Positions 1 through 12,384 are shown, counted from the first letter of the stretch. The stretch: DNA of 64,000 nt from Pholiota molesta (GCA_014925825.1 JACGCK010000058.1:124001-188000); one strand, 5' to 3'. Program-made: numbers and translations. Notes: generated by a model from the letters alone, not told the origin.

Positions 1-1454
1 CCGCCCAATCGGGAGATCCAGATATACGTGAAATACTCTGAAATACTCCGGGCGCCTAGTGTGTATTTAGATCACTCGCAACTGCTGCGGCGATTTACAT
101 GCAGTAAACGCTATAATCTATGTGCTAACAAGAGCTCTCACACAGACTCAAGGACGATACCAATCCTCAAAATATTTCGACCACTCTGAAGCCTGCGAGT
201 CAACGATACCAATGTGACTACTACATAGAGTGTACATCTAACAAATTCATACTCTCGAATATGCGAGCAGTACACGCGCAGCAAGCAACAAATCCATTCC
301 GATTATCTGCAGGTGCGCCCTCATGAGTGATGCATCCGCAGAACATTCTGTACAAGGTTCAAATTCAATCGTTCACAAGTCAATCCCTCGGAAGGTGAAG
401 CTAAAGCAGGTCTAAAGCATGTATAGCTGATATGAATGGTCCAAAAACGATTAAAGCTCTTGAGCCTGATGCATTTTGTGGGCGCTGTTTATTTTTTATC
501 GGGCGCTAAATTTAAAAATATATACATTTCAAGCGTGGACAAACACCTGTTTTTACTGAACTAGCGTGGTAGCGTGGGGGTACTAGCGTGAGGTAGCGTG
601 AGGTAGCGTCTCGCAGCGTGAGTCTCATGTGAAACAGCGTGGACAACTGAGTTTACCTTCATGAAAGGACAACTTGTGGGGATCTGCCACGCGCGTCGAG
701 TTCCTACCCCGCCTGGCAGACCCAGCGGCGCGTCTCGCATTCTTTCACCGCTGCCTGATGTGATGTCGTAGGCGTGCTCGTTACCCTTTTTTTGTCTTCG
801 CATCCGCCCGAGAGAGATATCCAAATTCCACGGACAAATTGACAATCCACGGAGCAATTCGAAAGAAATGATATGGTCGGTGGTCACACGAGCGCGTAAA
901 CTTGGGCAAGGTCACAGGTGACAGTGTCACGGTTCATTCTCTTGCCTTCGTACGGTCGCGACGCGCCCAGCTGGCCCAACTCGCACTCGGATGTAAAATC
1001 TCTGGAACTACTCTGTACTGCACCAACCTCAATCAGCTTCAATCAATGCCGCTCGGTATAGGCGTCACTTTGTGCTTGGTTTACCTAGTCAACTCAAGTG
1101 GTATTTGACGACGGTTAGTGTGCACCCACGGCCACGGTTTTCGTTCGTATCTATATCCTAATGAATTTTTCCTATCAGGATTTCCAATTCGTGTTCTCCT
1201 TGATCGCGCCATCACGAAAATCTGCTGCGACTGACCCTGATTGACCTAGGAGTACTGGCGGTCATGGGACGACCCCCTGCGAGCGGATACGATGCTCACT
1301 CGGACCGCCTCCATTCCTCCCGGACCGTCTCTCGATAGTCACTGCAACTGCGCCAGGACTTCAACCCACGACCGATCGCACACCCAACCGCACCGCACTT
1401 CCTCTATTCTCCACCCGACCACAAACACAAACGACCCCCCACCCAAACGGAACC
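1..1454. other. Intergenic, no gene recognised
   Basis: I see no protein-coding gene here. The left part is AT-rich with many in-frame stops. At about 560-645 there is an imperfect short tandem repeat built on TAGCGTG and GTGAGGTAGC-like units. The last ~200 bp are C-rich with CCACCCAAAC-like pyrimidine/CA tracts, as expected of the promoter and 5' leader of the GH51 gene that starts at 1455. Confidence 0.5.
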
Positions 1455-4143
1455 ATGGCCGCCCCATCGCCCAGCATCCACATCGACCCCGCGCGCGTCA
1501 TCGACGAGGTCGACCCCCGCATCTACTCTGGCTTCACGGAGCACATGGGCCGCTGCATCTACGGCGGGATATACGACCCGCAGAACGCGCACGGGCTGGC
1601 GGATGCGAAGACGGGGTTTAGGAAGGACGTGATGGAGGCGCTGAGAGAGCTCCAGATCCCGCTTGTGCGGTATCCCGGAGGGTATGTTTCCTGTTCTCTG
1701 GGATCTCTCGAACATCATCAGTTAAACAATTGGATGCGTGTCGAACAGAAACTTCGTCAGTACCTATCGATGGCAAGGTATGTCGCGAAGTTCCCAGCAT
1801 GATTCGCCTCGACCTGAACTAACGTGCACATGAACAGATGGCATTGGCCCTCGAGAACTTCGTCCTCGCAGACCCGAGCTCGCATGGCTCACGGAAGAGA
1901 GCAACCAATTCGGAACAGGTGTGTGGCTTTATCTCTCTATTGATTCGTTTCTAATCTCGTGTACAGACGAATTCATCCAGTGGTGCCGCGAACTCGGCAC
2001 GGAGCCCTTCATCTGCCTGAACATGGGCACCGGCACGCTGGAAGACGCGCTCGGGTGGCTGGAATACTGCAACAGGTGCATATCTTTCCCTTTCTCTACT
2101 GGCTTATCGATTATCGACGATCTGACTTCGTAAATTTCATGTTAGCTCCGCGGATACCTATTACGCGAACCTCCGCAGGAAGAACGGACATGAGGAGCCG
2201 TACGGTGTAAAGGTACCCCCACCCTCCCCATCCTCCTCCTCCGCGCAACCGGACCACTGACTGACCTCCACTCCTCCTCAAAAAACAGTACTGGGCCATC
2301 GGTAACGCCCGCTCTCCCCTCCCAACCAAAAACCCACCTTGCTAACCCACCCATTTTCTCTCTATCGCTATCTGGCAGGCAACGAAGTCTGGGGCCCGTG
2401 GCAAGGTACGCCCTTTCCTCCCGCAACCCCTCTCCGCACGCGCCCCTCACCCGTTTTCTTCTTCTGGCGCAGTCGGCCAGATGGAGTCCCAGGACTACGC
2501 CAAGGCCGCGTACCAGTGGGCGAAGGCGCTGAAGCTCCTCGACCCGTCGATCAAGCTGATCGCGTGCGGAGGTACGTGTATACGGGTGTGCTGCGGGAAG
2601 TCACTCCTGATGAACTGGGTTTTTTGGTGGGTTGTGAATAGAGACGGGGTTCAGCGACTGGGATAGGGTGACGCTGCGCAAGCTCGCGCCGGTCGTTGAT
2701 TTCCACTCGGTGCACCGTGAGCATTCCGTTTATTGGCGGACGAACGAGGCGTTGGGATGCTGACCTGGGGTGCTGTAGTGTATACGGTTAGCGAGGGGAA
2801 GCACGCGGTAAATGTCATGGGGCGTGAGTTATGCTTGTTCTTCATTCGTCCTTGTTCTTCTGCTAAGTCTTGGACTTTTTTTTTTTTTTGCTGGGTTATA
2901 GCGGCAGCAGCAGAGAAGGGGCTGGAGATCACGCGCGCGCTCATCGACCTGGCGAAGATCGAGCATGGGCTCAGTAAGGAGTTGACGGTGTACGCCATCC
3001 CTTTTTTTTTTTTGGGTCGCTTTGTGAGAGCGGATCGTTGATGTGTTTGGTTGTAGGTGCTTCGATGAGTGGAACGTGTGGTATGGATCTTGGTGTTCTA
3101 TTCTGTTTGATGTCGCTGACGGGCTTTGCTTAGGGACCCTGTTCGTGGTATGTGCCCGTTACCCACTGCTTACACGCGTCCGAGTCCTGAGCCCGCTTTT
3201 GTGCAGCGCCCGGAGAGAAAGGGGCTGAAGAACACTATGATCTCTCCGATGCTCTGGGTGGGTTGTAGCCTCTACTTTCCGAAGCGATTTCAGCTGACTG
3301 TTGCGTTCAGCCGTTGCTTCGTGGTTGAACGTCTTCGTTCGTAAAGCGGATATCGTGAAAATCGCCTGCATCGCCCAGTAAGTCGCTTCTTGCTTTTCTT
3401 GTGTTCGTCAGAATCATGCTGATGGTGTTGGCTATAGATCCGTGAATGTGATCTCTCCGGTAAATCAACTCCATGCGCATATTGCTTGCTGGCGTATCGA
3501 CTCATCTATGCGGCCTGTCTAGATCATCACCTCGCCCACAGGACTTTTCCGCCAGGTAAGCGCCGCTCGCCCTCCTTCTCGCTGTTGAGTTTTTAGATTG
3601 ATTGACCTCGGCGTACTAGACCACGTACTACCCCCTCAAACTCTTCTCGACCCTCATGCGCGGCGCATCGCTCGCCGTGCACGTCACCACGCCCTCGCCC
3701 GCGCAGCATGTCTACTCCGGGCCCACCGTGCCCAAATTCGTGCACGATCTGACCGTGCACACGCCCGACGCGGCGAAGCTGACGAAGTACGTCGATGTCA
3801 GCGCGGTGCTCGCTACGACGGCGCAGGGGACGAAGGAAGTGCGGCTGGCCATTGTCAACCGCAGCGAAACGGAGGCCTTTGACGTGCCGGTCCGCTTTGG
3901 TCCGGAGGCGAAAGTGAAGGGGGAGGTGGTGGTGCATGAGGTGTGGCATGAGGATCTGAGGGCGAGTAATTGGTTTGGGGAGGAGAAGGTGAGGGTTGTT
4001 ACGAGGAGGGAGAGGTTTGTGGGGACGGTGGAGGTGAAGAGACATTCGTTCCAAAGTACGTTTTTATTCTTGTGGTCTTGCGAACAATTGAATGCTAACT
4101 GATTTTTTTTATATCAGTTCTCGTGTTCGAGCTATCGGACTAG
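1455..4143 (+). CDS. GH51 alpha-L-arabinofuranosidase (multi-exon)
   Basis: This gene encodes an alpha-L-arabinofuranosidase (EC 3.2.1.55 family) that removes arabinose side chains from arabinoxylan or arabinan oligosaccharides. Exon 1 (1455-1681) reads IYSGFTEHMGRCIYGGIYDP and ends in RYPGG. A 29-nt microexon (1749-1777) supplies NFVSTYRWQ and joins DGIGPRELRPRRPELAW. Both catalytic glutamates of the family are visible: the acid/base in IGNEVWGPW (about 2375-2405) and the nucleophile in CFDEWNVWY (about 3058-3083). A further conserved stretch reads ESNQFGTDEFIQWCRELG. The C-terminal beta domain (3656-4055) ends in KRHSFQ, and a last exon gives ILVFELSD before TAG at 4141. I see no clear N-terminal signal peptide, so it may be intracellular, as for many GH51 enzymes. 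About ten introns are present and not all junctions were resolved. A same-strand sugar porter follows about 0.65 kb downstream. The family call is firm; the exact substrate is inferred. Confidence 0.9.
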
Positions 4144-4799
4144 AACAGGCTGTAGAACCAATCATGCCCGGTTGGACGTAAGAAGCTTTAGCGAGTTTGT
4201 ATTTTTAACATTTTCACGCCGTTCAGGTAGAAACTGATATCGTCTTATTTAGAAAATTCTCCGACATGCACCGGATTTGCTAATTTAGACTTGTGGCGCA
4301 GCGAGGCCACAACCAATTTTTATTCAATTTCTATCCAATTCATATCATAGGACTGCTATCAAAGTACCTCCTAGTACCTCCTATGAATAATTAACATGTT
4401 TTTCATAAAACCAGTCCTGAACCAAAATTTGAATCAAGTGACCAGCTACGTTATTGCATTTGCCTGATACCCTATCTTTGACGCCCGGCAGCTCGCTCTC
4501 CTATACCGCCTGGGCCTGAATCCCAAAAATCAAGTGAATTCGCCGCCAATTCACCGTCGCCAGGAACGACATATGGAGTTCCCGTGGGATGATGAAAGGG
4601 GCCCCGTGATCGATCCTGTGGGGAAAATGTGGGGCGGTCCGTCGGTTCCCGGCATTGAGAAGAGGGTCGGAAGCGCATTACGGAGACCTTATACTTAAGA
4701 ACAAATATCGAAGGATGGTTCTGTCGATAACCACCCCCACTTCTTCAGGTTCCTGGAGTTTTGCCCTATTTGTCGTGACGCCAGCAGGACGAGCCCGAC

Positions 4800-7700
4800 A
4801 TGAATCTTTCACCCAAGGTCTATACGTGGTTGTGTGGCCTCTTTGCCAGTGCGTAGCCTTCGATACTATGTGTTGGTTCCTGCTTAGAATGTTGTTTTAG
4901 GTCTTGGAAGTATCATCTTCGGATATGATTTGGGCGTTATCGCGGGAGTGTTGCCTGCTAAGGACTTCATCGTACGTCTCTGTGTATCTTTCCGCGTTCT
5001 GTGTTGCGTTTGCTTACTCGTGGAAAGCGCGTTATGGGTCCAAGGTATAGCAATACCAACCTCCAAGGATTGATTACGAGTATCTTTGGTATGTTGGGCG
5101 TCGATTCATGTCCAACGTGCGATGAATAGCTGACCTTGGTCATTGTCATGCGATAAGTTCTTGGGTGGTGAGCACAATATCCTTAGTCAAAGGAGATTTG
5201 GGCTCACAGCGTTCTTATCGCACAGTTTCTTCGGTATGATTCCGGTCGCGTATATTGCGGATAGGTTTGGGAGACGGAAAACTATCCAATTTGGGGCTGC
5301 GGTATACATGTAGGTCGTCTTTGAGGTCAAACACCATCTCAGTTTTAACCATTCCTACATTAGTTTCGGTGGGGCCATTCAAACGGGCGCACAAAATATG
5401 GACATGATGCTCGCTGGACGGTTCTTTGCAGGTGAGTCGATCTCATTCTCGTACAAGCTCCTTTGTTTATCGGTCTGTAGGATTCGGTGTTGGAATTGTG
5501 TCCGATTTGGCGCCTATTTACCAGGTGAGGATTGTGGGTGCCTTTGCTTATATCTCCATTGATGGTTCGAATTTAGGCCGAAATTGCGCATCCCAGTATC
5601 CGAGGACGGTTGACGACGCTCCAGCAATTCATGCTAGGAATTGGAGGTGCGGACGCTAGCGTTCTCATGGTATCTCGGTTCCACTAATGCATCTGATGAC
5701 AGCCTTCTGCGCGTCATGGATTGTCAGTGATGTTCTCCGGTGTCGCACGAGTGTTGCAGGCTTACTCATATTTGAATATAGACATTTGGAACCTCGGCAG
5801 GCTTGAAAGGACGGCCGGGAGAATGGAGGGTGCCTCTAGGAATTCAGGTAAGGAAGAAACAAAATTATTTACATCGAAAATACCGACGAACTCGTTCCAG
5901 ATTATCCCTGCCGTTCCTTTACTAGCATTCATGCTGCTCCTTCCAGAATCGTAGGTCTTAATTTCTATGTGACAAATTCAATTTTTCGAAACGCTAATCA
6001 TCCACATTTTGAAGGCCTCGCTGGCTTGCGGAAAAGGGACGACTAGATGAGGGTAAGCTGCCCCGAGCTTCACTTTCTTTCTGCGATAGGTTTTTGAATA
6101 TCATCCATAGCTCTGATAACACTTGCGCGCCTGCATTCGAATGGAAATGTCAATGATCGCTTTGTTTTGTCACAAATTGAAGACATGAAAGCCGATATTG
6201 AGAAGTCGCGCAAAATTGGGGAATCGAGGTTCGTTCCTCCTTCTAAACGGATTACTTCCAGGGTCATTAAACTGGTAATTTTGCAGCTGGACAGAGCTGT
6301 TTACAGTGCCTAGCAATTTCAGACGTGTTGCACTTGGGTGAGTCTATTTCCGAAATCCTGTCTGAATACTCGCTGAATATGCTCTACCAGATACATTCTT
6401 CAGTTTTCGGTACAAATGACAGGTGTCAGCGCCATTCAATATTATTCGACGACTGTAAGCTATATTTTCGAACTCTAAACTTCTAATCTATGGTCTGATT
6501 GATGTATGTATCACAGATCTTCGTAACCGTACGTCATTTCCTACGTCTCTGTTGGTATGAAGGCTTGACAGACACTTCCAGATGGGCTTCACGTCGAACC
6601 GCATCCTGCTGTTCCAATCGATCAACAGCGTCATCGCTCTTATCGGTGAGGCATGTTGTGTAATGTGGGTAGACCGCACCGGTAGACGCGCGCCATTGAT
6701 CGTCGGAAACATCGTGTCGGGGTTGTCCTTTGTGGTTGGCGCTATTTTGATGGCGAGATGGCCTGGGACAGTGAACAAGTGCGTCAAATTTAGCTTTCGT
6801 GTCGCTTGAACTTTTGGAACTCATCGGGAATTCGCTTGCGTTTAGTAATGCGGTGAGTAGTCATACGATAGCTACTACAAGGAGAATGACTGAATGTTCG
6901 CGCTCGCGTTCAACAGGCACACTATGTGAGTTTCTTCCAGCTTTTGGTGTTCCTTCTGGCGGAGGTTAATCCTAGAAAACCTGGTTTAGATCTTCATCAG
7001 TAAGCTCGAGTCTCTATAACCTAATCACGCTCAGCGCTCATCAATTAACCCATTCCTTCCTCTCTAGTAACGTAAGCAACCCCTGGACCTTCCTCATACC
7101 CACCTCACTCATCTTTACATCCATCAGGACCTGGGTCTTCAACTTCTTCTTCAGCGCCTGCATCGGCCCGCTCTCATGGGCGTATCCTGCCGAGATCTTC
7201 TCGACACGCACGCGCGCGAAGAGCACCGCCATCACCTCGTCGTCGTCGTGGATTTCGAACTTGTACGTCCGCCTTCCTGGCTCTCCGATCGTTGTCGTCG
7301 CGATGGTCTGATCACTGTTTCGAATGTATGTAGCTTTATCGCGCAGGTCACACCTAGGGCATTCCAAGCTATTGGATGGAAGTGAGTACTATCAATTACT
7401 CTGAAAGCTACTGATATTGACGCGGACCATAGATACTGTATGTGCATGCCTACTTATACATTTAATTGTACGAGCCGCCTCATCTATCGTTCGTAGATCT
7501 GGTGTTTGCAATCTGTGGTCATACCAAGTACGCACGCCTTCTTTCTCTATGCAGTCCATATATCAGTGCTTACACACACGGAATCACAGCGCGCTCTTTA
7601 TCTGGGCCTTCTTCCCAGTACGCTTCCTTCCGCATCTTATTTTTGATAAGTAGCATCTCCAGCTGACACTCCTATCCACCTCCCAGGAAACCTCCGGCCG

Positions 7701-8145
7701 CCGTCTCGAAGGTCCGTACGCCACACACAGTGCATTCACCCAACCCTATCGTGAATTGGTTGACTAACATTTGTGCATGCAGAGATGGACGCCCTCTTCG
7801 AAGACGCGCCCCTCTTCGTCCCCGGCACGCGCTACGCCAAGGTCGGAGACCGCTTCGCCGCCGAGGACGAGCTGCGCCACGGTACGTACACGTCCAGCCA
7901 GCCGCGCGCGATCCGTCTTTCTTCCTTCCTTTTCTCCATGTTCCAACCACGAAGGAAAGCGGGGATGAGATGCGGATTGGCGGCGCACATACATCCCAAC
8001 CGTGCCTATACACGGATGCTAACTTGATATCTCTGTCCGTCTTGCAGGCACCTTCATTCCAGGCGCGCTGACGGAGAAGGTCGGCGGGCCCGCGGGGGAC
8101 GTGGAGACGCGGAGCGTGGTGTCGGATAACGACAGGAAGCGGTAG
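4800..8145 (+). CDS. MFS sugar porter family transporter (multi-exon)
   Basis: This is a twelve-helix major facilitator of the sugar porter family, a plasma-membrane importer of a monosaccharide or related polyol or acid. Exon 1 reads MNLSPKVYTWLCGLFA and splices to SLGSIIFGYDLGVIAGVLP (helix 1). Family signatures appear in order: ADRFGRRKT (loop 2-3), FGVGIVSDLAPIYQ (helix 4), PESPRWLAEKGRLDE (loop 6-7), the QFSVQMTGVSAIQYYST region (helix 7), VDRTGRRAPL (loop 8-9), CIGPLSWAYPAEIF (helix 10), and a PETSGR variant of the PETKGR motif before a ~90-residue cytoplasmic tail ending SDNDRKR, stop at 8143. At least fifteen short exons are involved and several junctions near 6840-7080 are unresolved. 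It follows the arabinofuranosidase on the same strand, which suggests uptake of arabinose or another released sugar; this substrate is inference only. Confidence 0.85.
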
Positions 8146-9412
8146 ACAGTAGTTCGCCGTGTGTGTAGGCGGAGCGCAGGTTCGACACACTCACATTCAT
8201 CGCGATGGATGGAGATGATGTGTTTTCTCTTGGTCTTTTAGTTGTATGTAATGTAATGCACGCGCGGATTTACTTACGAATGCGCACGATGATGAGCGAG
8301 CTTTAGAACCCGGGTTGGTGTGGGGTGTTGAATGCAAGGCCACGGCGATAAGACTGCGATGGCACTCTTGCAGTTCCTGCTCAAGCACTCAGAACAATGG
8401 CCGATGGCAAATGTCGCGTTCGCAGAGCAGAAGTACGGAAGATATGGGAAACACGCATGAGAGCCACGATGAAAGCCGAAAGCATTCGCGAACGCTAGTG
8501 TAATCCAACTCTCCTACGCTCTGCGCATGCGGCTGGCTGCTGAGCAAAAACCCGGGTGTGGAATTTTTCATTGAAAGGACACGGCGATATCAATAAGATA
8601 GCAACGCCCCTCTGGCCAGACACCGTGCTCCAGAACCGGAAAATTCACGACATTATCAGCAAGGGTAAATTAATTTTGTACGCGACCATACTGGTAATAC
8701 AACTGAGGGTGTAATAAGTATGGATGACACGCCTCGAGGGTCATTTGCGCAGACTTGGGTGATTATCCCGCGCCGAACTCGTAGCGAGGCACTATCTATG
8801 CCTATAGACAGCACCAAAGTAGAAGCAGCGCGCGCGTCGAGAGACTCCCCGAGGTCAACCAATTTGCTGTTGCATCACCGAGGATCTTCAGAATTTGAAC
8901 CCAGAAGGCCACCGCGATAGACGGCGCAATAGATCGCACACGAAGATAGGTTGTTTCAGAAGTATTAATTGCAGATTGCAAGGTAGAGGAGAATACAGAC
9001 ACAGAGAGAGGTAGAGAGAAAGACAAGCGTTGGAATGGACGTTCTAGACATAGCGAGCCCCAGAAATATAAGAAACAGCGTAAAACGTGCAAGCATCAAA
9101 GAGAGGCCGGAGTAGGAGTGCAAAAAATTAAACAGCGCGCTATACATAAAAGCGCGAGCGACTATGGGATAAATGGGATACAGCTACAAAGATAGAAAGG
9201 TTAGCTAGGATGTTACAGTTACAGCGTCCAGAGATCAGAATATACAAATGGTACACAAAAAATCGAAAGGAAGGGAATGCGAAATGGAGTAGGGCGTAGC
9301 GTTTTGTCTTGGGTCTTGGTGTCTTGTGTCTTGATCGTTAAATCTTGATCGTAGGTAGAGGCATAGAGGCGTCGAAAATATACATCACAGAAAAAAACCG
9401 TCGTGCAACCAA
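8146..9412. other. Intergenic and 3' flank of the BTG-like gene
   Basis: No gene was recognised. From about 8850 to 9412 the sequence is the 3' flank of the minus-strand BTG-like gene. Read on the minus strand it matches the 3' flank of the second copy at 52919-53540, for example the shared stretches TAGCTGTATCCCAT and TTGACCTCGGGGA. This shows that the duplicated segment extends well beyond the coding region. Confidence 0.6.
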
Positions 9413-10810
9413 TCAAACACGCGCAGCGCGCCTCCACGACCCCTCACCCGCAGCGGGTGCGAACCGGTGCGCAGGGACACCCCACCGCCCGCTCCCGATC
9501 GGCGCGCGGTACTTCGGCACCTCCTCTGCGGTGGCGCGTGTCGGCGCAGCCGCCTTCTGAATGGGCACCGCCGCGGGCCTGGGAGCAGCAGCCCTGGGCG
9601 TGGCAGCAGTAGAGGGTTTAGGAGTGGAAGAGGACTTGGGAGCAGCAGAGCCGCCGAGCATCACCCCGCCGGTCAGCACGGTGCTGACCCCGCCCTGGTA
9701 CAGGTACTTGGTCACGTCTTTTTTGGTGCTGTCGATCCATACGGGCTGAGCGGCGGGGGCTGCGGCGGGGGCAGGGGTAACGAGCGGGGTAGAGGTAGAG
9801 AGCGAAGGGCGGGGAACGAAGGCGGGCGGGGCGGGGACGCGGCGCGCGAACGCGGGCACGGGGCGCGTCGCAGCTGGGGCGGGGGTAGGGATGGCAAGAG
9901 CGGCGGGAAGAGTGGTGGGAACGGCGGAAGAGGGCTTGGTGGAGTCGAGGAAGTCGAACGACGACGCGGACGACGCGCTCGTGAGGCTCTCCGCGTCGCT
10001 GTCGTACGCGGACCCCCCGAACGAGGAGGGGGTGGAGGAGCGCGAGCTCGACGGCGAGGTCTCTGCCGCCTGCTCCTCAGCAGAGGGCGAGAATGTAGAG
10101 GGCGAGAACGCGATGGCGGAGGAGGCGGGGAACGCGTCGCGCGTGGGCGTGGGCGACAGAACGCTCGTGGAGAGCATCGCGAACAGCTCGTCCGCCTCCT
10201 TTTCCTCCTCGACCGCGAGCAGCCGCTGCGCGAGCGTCGTGCGCGCCGCCGAGCGGGCGAGCGCGGAGTGCAGCGTCGCGCGCAGGGAGGCGGCCTGCAC
10301 GCGCGCCTTGCTGATCCGCACATGCGGTTCCGTGTCCTCATCCACGCCCGCGGCGGTGTGGGCGGGGGCAGAGAAGGCAGATGGCGCGAGGCGCCGGGGC
10401 ACCTCAGCGGCCTCGCACCACACGACCGCACTCCGCGCGGGCACGAGCCCGGAGGCGGGGTACGCGACGCTGACCACGCGCGGCTCGATGACCAGCGCGA
10501 ACGCCCCACGCACACCACCGAGGAGCAGCGGGGCCCACGCGGCCCACGCGACGCCCGCAGCGCGGCACGCGGCGGCCACGGGGCGCGGGGGCGGGGCGCC
10601 GGGGCCGCCGAACGCGAGCACTAAACGAGAGGCGCGGTTCGGGACGTACGCGGCCTCCAGGGTGCGGCGCAGGGCGGACTGGAGGAGCGCGAGGGTGGAG
10701 GGGGCGAGGGAGGGGAGGAGGGGGCGCGTGAGGAAGGCGATGGCGTGCGTGAGGCTGGCCGGGGCGAGGGGCATGGGGACGGCGAGGACGGTGGTGTTGG
10801 TGAATGCCAT
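9413..10810 (-). CDS. BTG/Tob-like (anti-proliferative) domain protein, copy 1
   Basis: A single-exon reading frame of 465 codons starts at MAFTNTTVLAVPMPLAP (ATG at 10810) and ends with TGA at 9413-9415. The N-terminal ~110 residues look like a fungal BTG/Tob domain: a helical LTHAIAFLTRPLLPSLAPST start, a second helix with LRRTLEAAYVP, then RPVAAACRAAGVAWAAWAPL and the strand ALVIEPRVVSVAYP, which aligns by eye with the BTG box B region. The middle is low-complexity Ser/Ala/Pro-rich. The C-terminus has a conserved island IDSTKKDVTKYLYQGGVS followed by TVLTGGVMLGG and then YRAPIGSGRWG. Known BTG/Tob proteins bind CCR4-NOT deadenylase; such a role here is inferred from the family only. GC is much higher than in the surroundings. 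A diverged, frameshifted copy lies inverted at 51459-52918. The antisense open frames over this gene are GC artefacts. Confidence 0.65.
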   Translation of the reverse strand: MAFTNTTVLAVPMPLAPASLTHAIAFLTRPLLPSLAPSTLALLQSALRRTLEAAYVPNRASRLVLAFGGPGAPPPRPVAAACRAAGVAWAAWAPLLLGGVRGAFALVIEPRVVSVAYPASGLVPARSAVVWCEAAEVPRRLAPSAFSAPAHTAAGVDEDTEPHVRISKARVQAASLRATLHSALARSAARTTLAQRLLAVEEEKEADELFAMLSTSVLSPTPTRDAFPASSAIAFSPSTFSPSAEEQAAETSPSSSRSSTPSSFGGSAYDSDAESLTSASSASSFDFLDSTKPSSAVPTTLPAALAIPTPAPAATRPVPAFARRVPAPPAFVPRPSLSTSTPLVTPAPAAAPAAQPVWIDSTKKDVTKYLYQGGVSTVLTGGVMLGGSAAPKSSSTPKPSTAATPRAAAPRPAAVPIQKAAAPTRATAEEVPKYRAPIGSGRWGVPAHRFAPAAGEGSWRRAARV

Positions 10811-11404
10811 TTTTTTGAGTGGGTCGTAAGGGTGCAGAAGGGAGTTCGTGAAGGGGCTTGTAAATGGGATCGACCGGCGATGGAAGGACGTGTGATAGTT
10901 GCGAAAATGAAGTGCGAATGGGCGTCTAAAGAGGATGAAACTGAAGCATGTTAGACGCGAGGCACGGAAGGTAAGAAGAGTCAGATACACACCTGGATAG
11001 ATTGAGAACTGGAGATGGTAGAGGACGAAAGAGCAAACGAAGCTGGGGTGGCAATGAGCAGAGTGGGTCAGGGGAAACCTGGTGAGGAAGTCTTCAGCGA
11101 CAACCGCCTCATATTTATACGGGTTATAGGGACGGTAACCAGTGGGTAGGCGACAATGGAGGAGTCGGTGGGCCCATTGTACGCACAAGCATTGTTCATT
11201 AGCGTGGCCCATCAAAACGTGGCCAGACAATGGCTGTTTGGTCCTGATTGTCACCGCTTGTTTGGTCACATCCCAATGAGCCAAATACGCGCCGCCCAGC
11301 GCGTGACGTGGCGTGCGGGCTCGCAAACAATTCTGAGTGTGCAGCTTTGCTCGCTCATAACCTTAAAACTGTTTTCGAGACGCATAGATAACATGTATAT
11401 TAAA
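10811..11404 (-). other. 5' leader and upstream region of BTG-like copy 1
   Basis: This region is homologous, inverted, to 50880-51458 upstream of the second copy, so it belongs to the duplicated block. It holds the TATA-like element, a pyrimidine-rich leader (CTCTCCTTACCTTCC-type on the coding strand) and possibly a 5'-UTR intron. There is no independent gene. Confidence 0.55.
11111..11119 (-). promoter_or_regulatory. TATA-like core promoter of BTG-like copy 1
   Basis: On the minus strand TATAAATATGAGGCGGTTGT lies about 300 bp upstream of the ATG at 10810. The second copy has TATATATATGGGGCGGTTGT at the equivalent place (51135-51154). Retention of this block and of the following TTCCTCACCAGGTTTCCCC in two diverged copies supports a core promoter and a transcript start just downstream. 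Confidence 0.5.
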
Positions 11405-12070
11405 TGACTCGAGCAACAAGTCCAGGTAAGCCTGCCAGAGTGAGGCGGGCAAACAGACTGTGTCACAGGCGTGACGCTCGTCTCGTCGGCTGTCGTTGTG
11501 GTGGCGGTGCAAACGCAGCCGAGCCTCAATTGGGCCTCAAAGGGGCGGCGAGACTTGGCGAGGCCGTGTCTGCACGTAGTAAATGCACAGTCCAGTGCTT
11601 GCGCTGCCACCGTGGATGGCTAGAGTCTGGGGACAGGCAAGGGGGGTAACGATAAGACGGAAGAAGCCAACTGGATGGCGACTCCAATCATCCAACAATC
11701 GCCTCTCAGCGGCCTCTGCAAAGACGTTGAGCGATCTCTCAAGCAAAAGGTGGAAAAAAAGCTCTAGAAACTATCTCTTCTAGCTGGGCTATATATGCTG
11801 TTGTGGAGTATACAATCTTATATTCCATGTATGTAGTTAATCAGTAATATCAAATATCCCGAAAGATTCGCATCATCGACTCGTCCTAGATGCGAAAATG
11901 CCCCTCAAAATATCGTCGGTCTCAAGCCGAGCTGAACTTACCTTATTTGATTATAGGCAGGGTAATTGAAATATCACTGAAAAAGCATCGTAAGAGTCCG
12001 ATACCGTACATTGCTTATCAGCAGCGGCAGCTATTTTCGCACCTCCGTCGTCTTCCCATGACAAAATGGC
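11405..12070. repeat. Direct repeat A, copy 1 (~650 bp)
   Basis: This block shares an ordered series of near-identical stretches with 12385-13020: GGCGGGCAAA versus GACGGGCAAA, GCCTCAAAGGGGCGGCGA, GCGCTGCCACCGTG, ATGGCTAGAGT, TTGAGCGATCTCTCA, AAAATATCGTCGG, GGCAGGGT and GGCAGCTATTT. Identity is interrupted by indels. No convincing reading frame is shared over the whole length. It could be an old tandem duplication or two copies of a non-autonomous element. Confidence 0.6.
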
Positions 12071-12384
12071 CAGCTACCAAGAGGAAAGCTCTTACTGCGA
12101 CTCACATGAAAAGGTTACTCCTGCCATCTCCTTTTTCTTACGCAGCCGATTTACTTAGTAGTGGCCTCTGGCCCGACCTCGCCCGAGCTCACCGCGGCTG
12201 GCTGGCGAAAGGATCAGATTAGATATCATTGGTAGCACAGCGTGTCCGTATGTAGACGCGCGCGGCGTTGCGACGAAGAGGACTCCGCCCTGCCGCCTGC
12301 CATCGCGTGCTTGCCTAACGCGCGCCTGCTCGACACGTTCCCGAGCCCCGCCACACCGCAGGCTGCTAGGGCAGGCCAGATTGG

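Noticed and set aside
9467..10829. Long plus-strand open frames (312 and 385 codons) opposite BTG-like copy 1, and 404-501 codon frames opposite copy 2
   Set aside because: They arise from very high GC and biased codon use on the real strand; composition is Arg/Gly/Ala-rich without motifs, and the frames are not preserved between the two copies.
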